Source of the DNA: CAYJAD01 sp964370835
GTDB taxonomy: Bacteria; Desulfobacterota; Desulfovibrionia; Desulfovibrionales; Desulfovibrionaceae
Length of the DNA stretch: 31,807 nucleotides
Assembly (NCBI GenBank): GCA_964370835.1
Contig: CAYJLO010000027.1
Location: 1-31,807, forward strand
Reading direction: 5' to 3'
Shown: in pieces, positions 1 to 8,411 of the stretch
Layout of the letters: each line of letters opens with the position of its first letter
Position numbering within the stretch: the first letter of the stretch is position 1
Made by a program: the position numbers and the translations under genes
The notes under the pieces: generated by a model
What the model saw: the letters and a program-made list of their open reading frames with translations, nothing else
Told to the model about the DNA's origin: nothing
Databases searched by the model: none

Positions 1-999
1 ATGAATACAACTACAATGACACAATCTTCTTTTTCCATCCCCCTAGAAGAACAATCCCATGTAGCCATACTTTTACCGGCCTACAATGAAGCGCTCACCG
101 TGGTGCAAACCATAAATGATTTTCACGCCGCTTTACCTGCCGCGCGTATTTTTGTCATAGATAATAATTCCACCGATGATACAGCCGCACTAGCTCAAGA
201 AGCCATGCGCGAAAAAAATATTCCCGGCGCGGTGCTGACTGAAAAGCGCAAGGGTAAGGGGAATGCTGTGCGTCGTGCTTTCATGGAAGTGGAAGCTGAA
301 GTATACCTCATGGCCGATGCTGACTGCACCTACCCCGCGGCGCAAGCGGCACAATTGGTCTTACCAGTACTGGAAGGGCGTGCAGACATGGTCATAGGCG
401 ATCGCCGCTCTCAAGGTGACTATTCACGCGAAAATCATCGCCCATTACACAATTTTGGCAATATGCTTGTACAAAAGTTAGTGAACTTAGTGGGTGGTAC
501 ACAGTTTGATGACATCATGACAGGTTATCGCGCCATGAGCCATACCTTTGTGCGTTCCTATCCCCTCTTGGTAGAAGGCTTCCAGTTAGAAACGGATTTG
601 AGCCTTTTTGCCGCCCAAGGCCGTTTCCGTTGTGAGGATGTTCCTGTGCGTTACATTGATAGACCTGAGGGTAGTGAATCAAAGCTCAATACCATGCAAG
701 ACGGCTTTCGCGTACTCATGACCATTTTTCGCATCATACGCCTTTATAAGCCTTTGGTATTTTTCTTAAGTCTTGCAACTTTTTTTAGTGCTATAGGTTT
801 ATTCTTAGGCTTACCTGTCATTTGGGAATTTATGCAAACCTCGTATATCACAAAAGTGCCCTCTGCGGTGTTAGCGGCTGCCTTGGAGCTTTTGGCGGCA
901 ACCATGCTTTCTGTGGGCTTAAACTTAGATGCTTTAGCGCATCAGCGACAAATTGAAATGGAAAATACCATTCGTAAAAATACCGTAGCCAAATATTAA
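1..999 (+). CDS. Family 2 glycosyltransferase, DPM1/DPG-synthase-like, membrane anchored
   Basis: Inverting GT-A enzyme of 332 residues that probably transfers a sugar from a nucleotide donor to a polyprenyl phosphate at the inner membrane. Visible motifs are the GT2 opening VAILLPAYNEA (21-31), IDNNSTDD (53-60) and the metal-binding DAD of LMADADCTYP (106-108). The C-terminal 85 residues contain two hydrophobic helices (about 251-273 and 287-311), the usual tail of bacterial polyprenyl-phosphate glycosyltransferases. The gene begins at the first base of the window, so its ribosome site cannot be seen; Met1 or Met6 could be the start. The next gene starts 8 bases after the stop and encodes a many-pass membrane protein, which suggests a donor-maker and GT-C user pair. 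The family is secure; the exact sugar and acceptor are unknown. Confidence 0.85.
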   Translation: MNTTTMTQSSFSIPLEEQSHVAILLPAYNEALTVVQTINDFHAALPAARIFVIDNNSTDDTAALAQEAMREKNIPGAVLTEKRKGKGNAVRRAFMEVEAEVYLMADADCTYPAAQAAQLVLPVLEGRADMVIGDRRSQGDYSRENHRPLHNFGNMLVQKLVNLVGGTQFDDIMTGYRAMSHTFVRSYPLLVEGFQLETDLSLFAAQGRFRCEDVPVRYIDRPEGSESKLNTMQDGFRVLMTIFRIIRLYKPLVFFLSLATFFSAIGLFLGLPVIWEFMQTSYITKVPSAVLAAALELLAATMLSVGLNLDALAHQRQIEMENTIRKNTVAKY

Positions 1000-1007
1000 G
1001 TTTTATC

Positions 1008-2633
1008 ATGACATTACCAAAAAATCGTACGCTGGACAGTATCGTTTGTATTGTTTTCCTTTTGCTTGCCGTGCTTGTGCACTTTGGCAGGCTAGGCGTA
1101 TCCATTGATGGTATTGATTTAAAAACAGATCCTGCAAATTATGCTTGTATGGCTGCGGCCATGGGACATCCCGAAGCTTTTGCCTTAGACAGCGCTTACG
1201 ACGACCCTGCTCGCTATGGTGTACACGCCACCATAAATACTACCCTTACTAGCATCATGGCTGACGGCGCCAATTACGGTCTAGCCTACCTAAAACTCAC
1301 TGGTGTGCAATTCTTCCTGCACTATCTAGCTTTTTACGTGCTAGGGATTGTACTACTCAAACAGCGCTGGCAAGCGGCGCTTTTCAGCGTCCTCATGGGG
1401 CAAGTGTATTGGATAGAATGGGGCACCTATTGGGGTAATGGCTATTTAGATTACACACCGCGCTCGGTTTTTGCCATATTTTATGCTTTTGCCATAGCCT
1501 GGGCTTTGCGCATTTTACATGCGCCGCGCTGGTGGCCTGTATTCATGGCAACCATTGGTTTACTGGCCTATGTGCATTCCATAAGCACCTTACCCACAGC
1601 CCTTGGCTTTTGGCTAGGCTTTGCCGTATGTAAACCCAAAGAAAAAAGCCTCTCACAGCATCTGTTATGGCTCATTTTTTGCGGCCTATGTTTTGTGGCT
1701 GTGCTTATCCCCTTCGCCATGACCTTCATTCGACCGGGAATACAACTCACCCCAGAAGACGTATCGCTTTTACAAGAAGTCTTACGCACACGCTACAATA
1801 TAGAGTTCACCGAATATTGGCGCGGATTTAAAGACTTTATGCTTCAATACACCTTACTCCCCTTATTCCCTGTGGGCATAGGCGGCTATATGCTCATGCG
1901 CCGTATGGGCAATGAAGAAGAACGTACACATGCTCTACAATATGCCATGTGGACTTTGGGCGTGCTGTGCTGTGCTATACTTTTCTTGCTCGACCAAGAA
2001 ATCTCCCGAGCCATGAGACGCCATCCCTTGGAATTTGATTTAATTCGCGTTCTACGCTTTTGGGTATTCTTTGCCATGTGCCTTGGCTTTATGGGAATTA
2101 ATGTTTTATGGCGCCAAGGCATTGCAGGAAAAGCATGGGGTAAAAAGCTAGGGGCCTTTATGTGGTGCGGTCTGTTCATAGGTCTCTTCTTGGGCGGACA
2201 GCAGGATAGATTACGCGCCAGTGCCTTATGGCTTTGGAATATACAAGACGAGGCTCGCTACGAACAAGCTTATGCTAAAAACCTGCAACGTGCAGAAATG
2301 TTGGAAGCTTTGGAAGAGCATACCCAGCAAGGCGACCTTATTTATTACCCCGAAGAAGACCAAGCCATTCGCTATAAGGCTCTGCGTTCTTTGGTCTATA
2401 GCTGGAAAGACTCTAGCATTTACTATTATGCCAAAGACGTTAAAGGCCTACGCTTTTGGGATGAAACACAAAAAAGACTTAAAGCTTCGCCCACGGCCTA
2501 CATAGATCTCGCCCTAGAAAGCAAGGCGCAATATCTTTTAAGCGCAAGGCCTCAAGATATAGCTTTATTAGAAAAAGTAGGACCTGTATTATGGGAAAGT
2601 CCTGCCTATGTTTTGGTGAAAATACTAAGGTAG
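1008..2633 (+). CDS. Polytopic membrane protein, GT-C glycosyltransferase-like, function unknown
   Basis: A protein of 541 residues with about ten hydrophobic segments from residue 8 to about 400, then a soluble C-terminal domain of about 140 residues. An acidic pair follows the first membrane segment (GIDLKTDPANY), as in many GT-C enzymes that use polyprenyl-linked sugars, but I see no diagnostic family motif. It is tightly linked to the preceding GT2 gene, consistent with use of the lipid-linked sugar that gene would make. The last 250 or so residues recur at 4909-5685 with about 18 substitutions, so a second, truncated copy lies on the far side of the restriction-like gene. No strong Shine-Dalgarno sequence precedes the ATG, so translational coupling is likely. 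The GT-C assignment is an inference. Confidence 0.7.
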   Translation: MTLPKNRTLDSIVCIVFLLLAVLVHFGRLGVSIDGIDLKTDPANYACMAAAMGHPEAFALDSAYDDPARYGVHATINTTLTSIMADGANYGLAYLKLTGVQFFLHYLAFYVLGIVLLKQRWQAALFSVLMGQVYWIEWGTYWGNGYLDYTPRSVFAIFYAFAIAWALRILHAPRWWPVFMATIGLLAYVHSISTLPTALGFWLGFAVCKPKEKSLSQHLLWLIFCGLCFVAVLIPFAMTFIRPGIQLTPEDVSLLQEVLRTRYNIEFTEYWRGFKDFMLQYTLLPLFPVGIGGYMLMRRMGNEEERTHALQYAMWTLGVLCCAILFLLDQEISRAMRRHPLEFDLIRVLRFWVFFAMCLGFMGINVLWRQGIAGKAWGKKLGAFMWCGLFIGLFLGGQQDRLRASALWLWNIQDEARYEQAYAKNLQRAEMLEALEEHTQQGDLIYYPEEDQAIRYKALRSLVYSWKDSSIYYYAKDVKGLRFWDETQKRLKASPTAYIDLALESKAQYLLSARPQDIALLEKVGPVLWESPAYVLVKILR

Positions 2634-2761
2634 TAATGCACTAAAAACCGTCCACGCTATCCTAAAAAAACATTACTGAAAAGAGTCGCAATACAATAAA
2701 AAAATCGCATTTGCGCTCTCCCCTCCCCCACCTCATATCGTTAAGTTTTTTGCCTTTTCTC

Positions 2762-2790
2762 TAGACAACATATATACAGCATGCTATATT
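2762..2790 (+). promoter_or_regulatory. Probable sigma-70 promoter of the DUF262 gene
   Basis: TAGACA at 2762-2767 and TATATT at 2785-2790 are separated by 17 bases; each hexamer matches 5 of 6 consensus positions. The promoter lies about 70 bases before the ATG at 2862, which has GAGGGG at 2852-2857. Having its own strong AT-rich promoter fits an independently acquired gene. Confidence 0.5.
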
Positions 2791-2861
2791 ATAAATGTTT
2801 ACATCCTAAATAAAGAATAACGTACCGCTAACAGCATAAAGTAAAATTTACGAGGGGCTAC

Positions 2862-4678
2862 ATGGCTAAAAACATCGACGCAAGACTAAAAAACATTCAA
2901 GGAATCTTCTCAAATTCACATGATTCTATCCTAGGCAACAATGGAACATTTATTATCCCAGACTATCAACGCGCCTACAACTGGAAATTCAATGAACAAT
3001 GCGACAAGCTTTGGCAAGACATCGAGTACTTTATAGAAACAAACCAGAATGATACATACTTTTTCGGCTCCATCATTATTAATAATGACAAAGAAAAATT
3101 ATATATCATCGATGGACAACAAAGAATTACCACATTTATACTTCTATTAAAAGCCTTGCTTATAAGAATTAACGATCTTTTATACTCATTTCCCGAAGAC
3201 GAAGACGGAATTGGAACAAAAAAAGCATTAGAAAGCCGCAGGGAAAGAATTATAGATTGCCTATATCACATTGATGATGACGAGATATACTTAGTTGTAG
3301 CAGGCAATAGCCCTCTTTCTACGCTGCCTGTAAAGTATGATAACCATTCTATCAATGAAGAATATCAAAATGAAATAAAAACAATCCTTCATGGGCAAAC
3401 CTTTGAAGATATCCAAAATACCGTATCAATAAATAAGAGAAAGCGAAAAGATAATAGATACACAAACTTCTTTAGAAACTTAAAATTTTTCTTAGAAAAC
3501 CTAGAAAAATACGATTCGGCGCATATAAATAGATTTGCCAAGTCTCTACTAGAAAAATGTCAGCTGATTGTTGTAATTTCATATCAAACTGAAGAAGCAA
3601 TAGAAATTTTTAACTCGCTAAATTCCACAGGATGCCCTTAGCCGACGCAGACATTATCTCCGCGAGATTATATAGCAATTATACTAGTGCAAAAGAAGAA
3701 TTTAACACGCGATGGAAGGAAATAATTACAAGCTCTAACGAACTAACAGCGCAAAAAATTTCCACGATAGACGATATTTTAAATCAATACATGTACATAT
3801 TACGAGCAAAGAATCAAGAAAAAGATTCATCCCTTTCTAGCGTTCGAAGATATTTTACGCACATAAATAAGGATATTCTAAAAAATCCCGTTGATGTTAT
3901 TGATGATATCGATAACATTATTAATATTTGGCAAGATGAAAGCAACATAGAACTGACAAACATAAGGTGTATATTATTTAAACATAATAGTAACTTCAAG
4001 TTTTTCTATGCAACATATCTATATTTCAATAGAGATGCTGATGTTAGTGAAAAACTTTCATTTGCCAAAGCATTATTAAAACTTTTTGCACTTTTAGCTA
4101 TCAAAGAATATGGCTATTCATCAGCAAAATTTAAAACGTTTTTAATTTCTCTCAACATGGATATCGGAAAAGGAGTGTCCTCTGAAACTTTAATTCAAAA
4201 AATTGATGACCATATCAAAAAAGAATTTAATAAAGATGACGTTTACAATACATTACTAACACATGAATCAAACAATGCAACGGTATTTTTAAATGAATAC
4301 CTTTTTGCGTTACAACACAGTAAACAAGTTAACTTAAATGTGCCAAGAATAGAAATTGAACACATTATGCCTTCCAGCGGGAAAAACATTTGTGGAGTGA
4401 GAGAGTCCGCTGGCATGAATGAAGAAGAATTTCAATACAATGTAAATAGATTAGGAAACAAAATCCTACTTGAGCAACCTATTAACGGCTCCATATCAAA
4501 TGAATGGTTTCAAGTTAAAAAGCAAAGCTCTATTACAGAAAAAAGAGGCTATAAAAACTCTGAGTTCCCTATTGCACAAAAACTAACAACATACCTCAAC
4601 AACACATGGGGTAAAGACGACATCCAAAAAGCCACAGAAAAGGCAGCAAAAAGAGTTGCTGACTTTATTTTTAACTAG
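2862..4678 (+). pseudogene. DUF262-DUF1524 GmrSD-like modification-dependent restriction gene, frameshifted
   Basis: Two reading frames, 2862-3641 (259 aa) and 3632-4678 (348 aa), together form one GmrSD-family protein of about 605 residues. The first carries the DUF262 signatures IPDYQRAYNW (32-41) and DGQQRIT (84-90), the ParB/Srx-like nucleotide-binding and nuclease motif. It ends in FNSLNSTGCP, where the family has FNSLNSTGMPL. The second frame resumes with MPLADADIIS, so one base has been lost at about 3630. The C-terminal half has the DUF1524 HNH-type motif EIEHIMP, followed by RLGNKILLEQ and a downstream KK. Family members cleave modified phage DNA. The segment is clearly more AT-rich than its neighbours and sits between two copies of a membrane protein gene, both signs of transfer. 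It could be a sequencing error, a true pseudogene, or two co-translated subunits (the ATG overlaps the first stop by ten bases). Confidence 0.85.
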
Positions 4679-4680
4679 AC

Positions 4681-4756
4681 CTTTTTAAGGTGAGATGTAT
4701 AGATAGAGCTACATGCACTACGCACTCAGTTCATTTGTGCATCTCATCTTAAAGGC
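4681..4756. repeat. Imperfect long inverted repeat after the DUF262 gene
   Basis: Left arm 4681-4697 and right arm 4740-4756 pair over about 15 bases (AAGGTGAGATG against CATCTCATCTT) with one mismatch and a two-base bulge. The loop is about 42 bases and contains a further ATGCAC/GTGCAT pairing. It begins three bases after the stop codon. It may act as a terminator with a long loop or mark the end of the transferred segment. No T-run follows. Confidence 0.4.
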
Positions 4757-4908
4757 TTAAAAGCTTCCTTAGCATCCCATCTCCCCTCAAAATTTTTCCC
4801 CAATAAAATCACTGCTCCCAGTTTTTGGGGTAAATCACGGGGTAAATAAAATCCCACACCACACAAAAACCTTAACAATTTCCCCAACTACACGCTCACT
4901 TTTACTTC

Positions 4909-5685
4909 CTCCCTCTCTTTCCCGTGGGCCTGGGCGGCTACATACTCATGCGCCGCATGGGTAATGAAGAAGAGCGCACATGGGCTTTACAATATGCCAT
5001 GTGGACTTTGGGCGTACTGTGCTGTGCTATACTGTTCTTGCTCGATCAAGAAATCTCCCGAGCCATGGGTCGTCATCCCTTGGAGTTTGATTTAATCCGA
5101 GTTCTACGCTTTTGGGTATTCTTTGCCATGTGCCTTGGCTTCATGGGAATCAATGTTTTATGGCGTCAAGGCATTACAGGAAAAACGTGGGGTAAAAAAC
5201 TGGGTGCCTTCATGTGGTGTGGGCTCTTTATAGGTCCTTTTTTGGGCGGACAACAGGATAAATTACGCGCCAGTGCCTTATGGTTTTGGAATATACAAGA
5301 CGATACGCGCTACGAACAAGCTTATGCTAAAAAACTGCAACGCGCAAAAATGCTGGAAGCTTTAGAAAAATATACCCAGCAGGGCGACCTCATTTACTAT
5401 CCAGAAGAAGATCAAGCCATTCGCTATAAGGCTTTGCGTTCCTTGGTATATAGCTGGAAAGACTCTAGCATCTACTATTATGCCAAGGATGTTAAAGGCC
5501 TACGCTTCTGGGATGAAACACAAAAAAGACTAAAAGCTTCGCCCACGGCCTACATAGACCTTGCCCTAGAAAGCAAAGCACAATATCTTTTAAGCGCAAG
5601 GCCACAAGATAAGGCTTTGCTGGAAAAAGTGGGCCCCACTTTGTGGGAAAGCCCTGCCTATGTGTTAGTGAAAATACGAAGGTAA
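4909..5685 (+). pseudogene. 5'-truncated duplicate of the GT-C-like membrane protein gene
   Basis: Residues from about 5 before GLGGY to the end match the C-terminal half of the gene at 1008-2633 with roughly 18 substitutions in 250 residues. Similarity begins abruptly at about 4909 (LPLFPVG shared) and stops at the shared VLVKI-R ending. Upstream in frame is only unrelated sequence with a stop at 4873-4875, so about 285 N-terminal residues, including most membrane segments, are missing. There is no Shine-Dalgarno sequence and the only near start is GTG at 4924. Because the copies differ, the duplication is older than the loss of the 5' end, which probably accompanied insertion of the AT-rich restriction gene. 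A short product is possible but unlikely to work alone. Confidence 0.85.
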
Positions 5686-6051
5686 TAATAAGAACATTCT
5701 TGCATGCCGTGCGCTATATAGCCCATCCTCATTTTCCCCGTCTTTAGACAAGGTAGTCCCCCAATAACCCTTACACAAAAGACTTTCCTTTACTTGGAAC
5801 GACATCAGGTCTTTTTCCATGATGCCTTTACGATGGTGGTGGTGCTGAGATTTAGTGTGCTTTTCTTTCTGGCTTATTTGATGGCAACCATGCCTTGGGC
5901 AGGGTGGTGTGATTTTCACGAAAAAATGGCATTTCGTATGTCTAAACCTTGCCAGAGCACGTATCGCATACGTTTATTTCTGGCAAAGCTTAGACATACC
6001 TTCCAACTAAAAACTTTATATTTATTGACAGTTAGATACTTTTAGCACCCA
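5686..6051. other. Gene-poor stretch between convergent genes
   Basis: This 366-base stretch separates the truncated membrane gene from the aldehyde dehydrogenase gene, which point towards each other. Both strands have short open frames (83-84 codons), but they lack ribosome sites and recognisable motifs. The only clear structure is the palindrome at 5936-5999. It may be decayed coding sequence. Confidence 0.5.
5936..5999. repeat. Three-tier 64-base palindrome (cruciform or hairpin)
   Basis: Three nested perfect stems are visible: GTATGTCTAA (5936-5945) with 5990-5999, TTGCCAGA (5949-5956) with 5979-5986, and ACGTAT (5959-5964) with ATACGT (5968-5973). They are separated by small internal loops of 3/3 and 2/5 bases and close on CGC. 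It lies between convergent genes and has no T-run on either side. It may be a bidirectional RNA end structure, a REP/MITE-like element or a protein site. Confidence 0.7.
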
Positions 6052-7554
6052 CTATCTATCAATGTTAATGAATATTGTTTTTTGCTCAGTATATTGATCG
6101 TGGCACTCTCTACCCTTATCCTTGCCGCCAAAGCCAGAAAGCTTGTATCCGCCAAAGGGAGTTGTATTATCCCCTTCACTGAAGTTATTCACGGAAACGG
6201 TACCAGCTTTTAACTGACGAGCAACGCGATGTGCTTTCGTCACATCTTCTGTGAAGAGCGAAGCTTGTAAGCCGTATTCTGTGTCGTTGGCAAGGGCCAC
6301 GGCTTCTTCGTTGGAATCCACAGGTAAGATGCAAGTTACTGGCCCAAAAATTTCCTCACGTACAATGGTGGCGTCTCTTTTCACATTATCAAAAACAGTG
6401 GGTGGTATAAACAAACCACTGCCAATATTTAAAGACTCTCCGCCTGTGAGAACTGTGGCACCTTCGGCCTTACCTTTGGCAATATATTCCATGACGGTAT
6501 TAAATTGCATTTCACTTACCATGGATCCAAGATTATTTTTAGGATCCAAGGGATTTCCAATATGCCATTGCTCCAATTCTTTCAGGAAAGCCTCCACAAA
6601 AGCGTCTTTACTTTTGGCAGGAACAATAATACGCGAGTTGGCTGTGCAGTTTTCTCCCATATTCCAGAAAGAGGCCGCAGCAGCATGCTTTGCCACAAAG
6701 CTAAAATCACGAACATCATCAAGAATAACAAAGGGGCTCTTACCGCCAAGCTCTAGAACAACTCTCTTTAGATTGCTTTCGCCAGCATAATTCAAGAAGA
6801 GCCTTCCAACTTCGGTGGAACCTGTAAAGGACACCACAGAAACATCAGGGTGTATACCAAGAGCTTTACCTATAAGAGCTCCGGAACCTGGAACAACACT
6901 GAGAACGCCTTCTGGAAGACCAGCTTCGCTGGCCAACTCTGCCACGCGTAAGCAACTCAAAGAAGTCACCGTGGCTGGCTTTAAGATAAGGCTATTACCT
7001 GTGGCCAAAGCAGGAGCCATCTTCCAAGCCATCATAAGAATGGGGAAGTTCCATGGCAAAACCCCTGCCACAACACCGCTGGGCTCGCGCTCAATCAAGC
7101 CTATGGAATTGGAACCAGAAGGAGAAATACTGCCATAAGAAGATTCAGCCAAAGCAGCATGCCACTCAAAGCAATGGATGGCTTCGGCTATATCTGTGCA
7201 TAAGCACTCAGATACAGGCTTACCGCTGTCTAAAGACTCTAAAACAGCAAGTTCCACTTGATTTTTTTCAATAAGCTCTGCCAATCTTACCAATATTTTT
7301 TTACGCTCAGAGGGGTGCATTTTAGACCATACGCCGCTTTCAAAGCTTTGCTTGGCAAGCTGTACAGCTGCGTCCACATCTTCTACACCGCAGGAAGCCA
7401 CTTGAGCCAATTCTTTGCCCGTGGCAGGGTTGATAGAAGTGAAGGTTTTACCTGAAAGCGCAGGTGCAAATTTACCTCCCATAAAAGCTTGGGTAGGAAA
7501 TTGAATGGTGGAGGCAATTTTTTCGCACAGTTGCAAAGTAAGTTGGTCAGACAT
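6052..7554 (-). CDS. NAD(P)-dependent aldehyde dehydrogenase, PuuC/betaine-aldehyde-like
   Basis: Full-length cytoplasmic ALDH of 500 residues. The catalytic Cys lies in MGENCTANS (Cys303), the general-base Glu in LELGGKSP (about 269), and the cofactor loop in FTGSTEVGR. VLPWNFP and the C-terminal VNNFSEGDNTTPFGGYK are closest in feel to PuuC-type enzymes that oxidise amino- or semialdehydes. The start has AAGGAG eight bases upstream. It is the last gene of the minus-strand operon, 20 bases after the ProC-like gene. In that context it probably oxidises the aldehyde released by the DapA-family lyase, for example a 2-oxoglutarate semialdehyde or a hydroxyaldehyde. The substrate cannot be read from sequence alone. 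Confidence 0.9.
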   Translation of the reverse strand: MSDQLTLQLCEKIASTIQFPTQAFMGGKFAPALSGKTFTSINPATGKELAQVASCGVEDVDAAVQLAKQSFESGVWSKMHPSERKKILVRLAELIEKNQVELAVLESLDSGKPVSECLCTDIAEAIHCFEWHAALAESSYGSISPSGSNSIGLIEREPSGVVAGVLPWNFPILMMAWKMAPALATGNSLILKPATVTSLSCLRVAELASEAGLPEGVLSVVPGSGALIGKALGIHPDVSVVSFTGSTEVGRLFLNYAGESNLKRVVLELGGKSPFVILDDVRDFSFVAKHAAAASFWNMGENCTANSRIIVPAKSKDAFVEAFLKELEQWHIGNPLDPKNNLGSMVSEMQFNTVMEYIAKGKAEGATVLTGGESLNIGSGLFIPPTVFDNVKRDATIVREEIFGPVTCILPVDSNEEAVALANDTEYGLQASLFTEDVTKAHRVARQLKAGTVSVNNFSEGDNTTPFGGYKLSGFGGKDKGRECHDQYTEQKTIFINIDR

Positions 7555-7574
7555 TTATAGACTCCTTTAAATTA

Positions 7575-8393
7575 TTACGATTTTTTACTTGCTAAAATTT
7601 CCAAATCTCGAGCACTTGTGGCGGCCACAGCCTGCATTATTGTTCCCACAAAGGCGCCCTCTTCCAAAGCCTTAACGCCACAGATGGTGGTGCCATTGGG
7701 GGAACATATTTTGTCCATAAGCAAAAGAGGATGGACATTGTCTTTCAAACACAATTGCGCCGCCCCCAATACTGCTTGCGAAGCAATTTCTAATCCTTGA
7801 TTTTTAGGCATGCCCTCTTTAAGGCCAGCCTTGGCAAGTGCATCTATAAACATGCACACAAAGGCATATGAGGCCGCCCCCACAGAAGAAAATGTTGTGA
7901 GCATATCTTCTGCCATGGGAATAACTCGCCCAAGATTTTCTAATAAATCCTTGGCCCTTTCCACTTCCGTGGTGGAAACATGCTGCCCTGCACAAAAAGC
8001 CACCAATCCGGCGTTAATACCTACACCCAGATTAGGCAGTATGCGAATAATGGGCAGTTGCGCATCTTCCACCATGGTATGAAGCGATGCCAAACTGGTT
8101 GCCGCTGCAATGGAAATAAGCAGAGGTCGCTTTTTGCGAAGGGTTTCACCCAAGGGGCGTAGTACTTCCTCCATGAGATGCGGTTTTACAGCAAGGAACA
8201 CCACATCAGCTTGTGAAATACACTCTTCATTACAAGTTGCAGCGCGTATGCCTAGGTTTGTGCATAAATGCTGCAACCGAGCACATGCAGGGTCGTAAGC
8301 CAGTATGGACTCGGCTTTTACGGCCCCTGATTGTACAAAGCCAGCCATGAGCGCTTCGCCCATATTACCTGCTCCCACAAAGCTTATTTTCAT
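7575..8393 (-). CDS. proC: Pyrroline-5-carboxylate reductase family protein
   Basis: This 272-residue protein has the ProC Rossmann motif VGAGNMGEAL (6-15) near the N-terminus and the dimerisation domain with SVGAASYAF and the helix-rich region to about residue 265. It matches the usual length of NAD(P)H-dependent P5C reductase, which reduces P5C to L-proline in the cytoplasm. AAGGAG lies seven bases before the ATG, and the gene follows dctM by 18 bases. A biosynthetic proC is unusual in a TRAP/lyase/ALDH operon. It may serve catabolism by handling a cyclic imine (P5C or pyrroline-2-carboxylate) from an imported imino acid. The family is secure; the role is inferred. Confidence 0.88.
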   Translation of the reverse strand: MKISFVGAGNMGEALMAGFVQSGAVKAESILAYDPACARLQHLCTNLGIRAATCNEECISQADVVFLAVKPHLMEEVLRPLGETLRKKRPLLISIAAATSLASLHTMVEDAQLPIIRILPNLGVGINAGLVAFCAGQHVSTTEVERAKDLLENLGRVIPMAEDMLTTFSSVGAASYAFVCMFIDALAKAGLKEGMPKNQGLEIASQAVLGAAQLCLKDNVHPLLLMDKICSPNGTTICGVKALEEGAFVGTIMQAVAATSARDLEILASKKS

Positions 8394-8411
8394 ACAAGTT
8401 CTCCTTAAGCG

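Noticed and set aside
4827..4847. GGGGTAAAT pair as a phage attachment site
   Set aside because: No integrase or tRNA gene is nearby, and the repeats are too short and close together to frame an element; kept only as a weak junction observation.
5794..6045. 83-codon plus-strand frame and an 84-codon frame opposite it (5665-5919)
   Set aside because: No ribosome site, no recognisable motif, and the plus frame runs through the large palindrome at 5936-5999.
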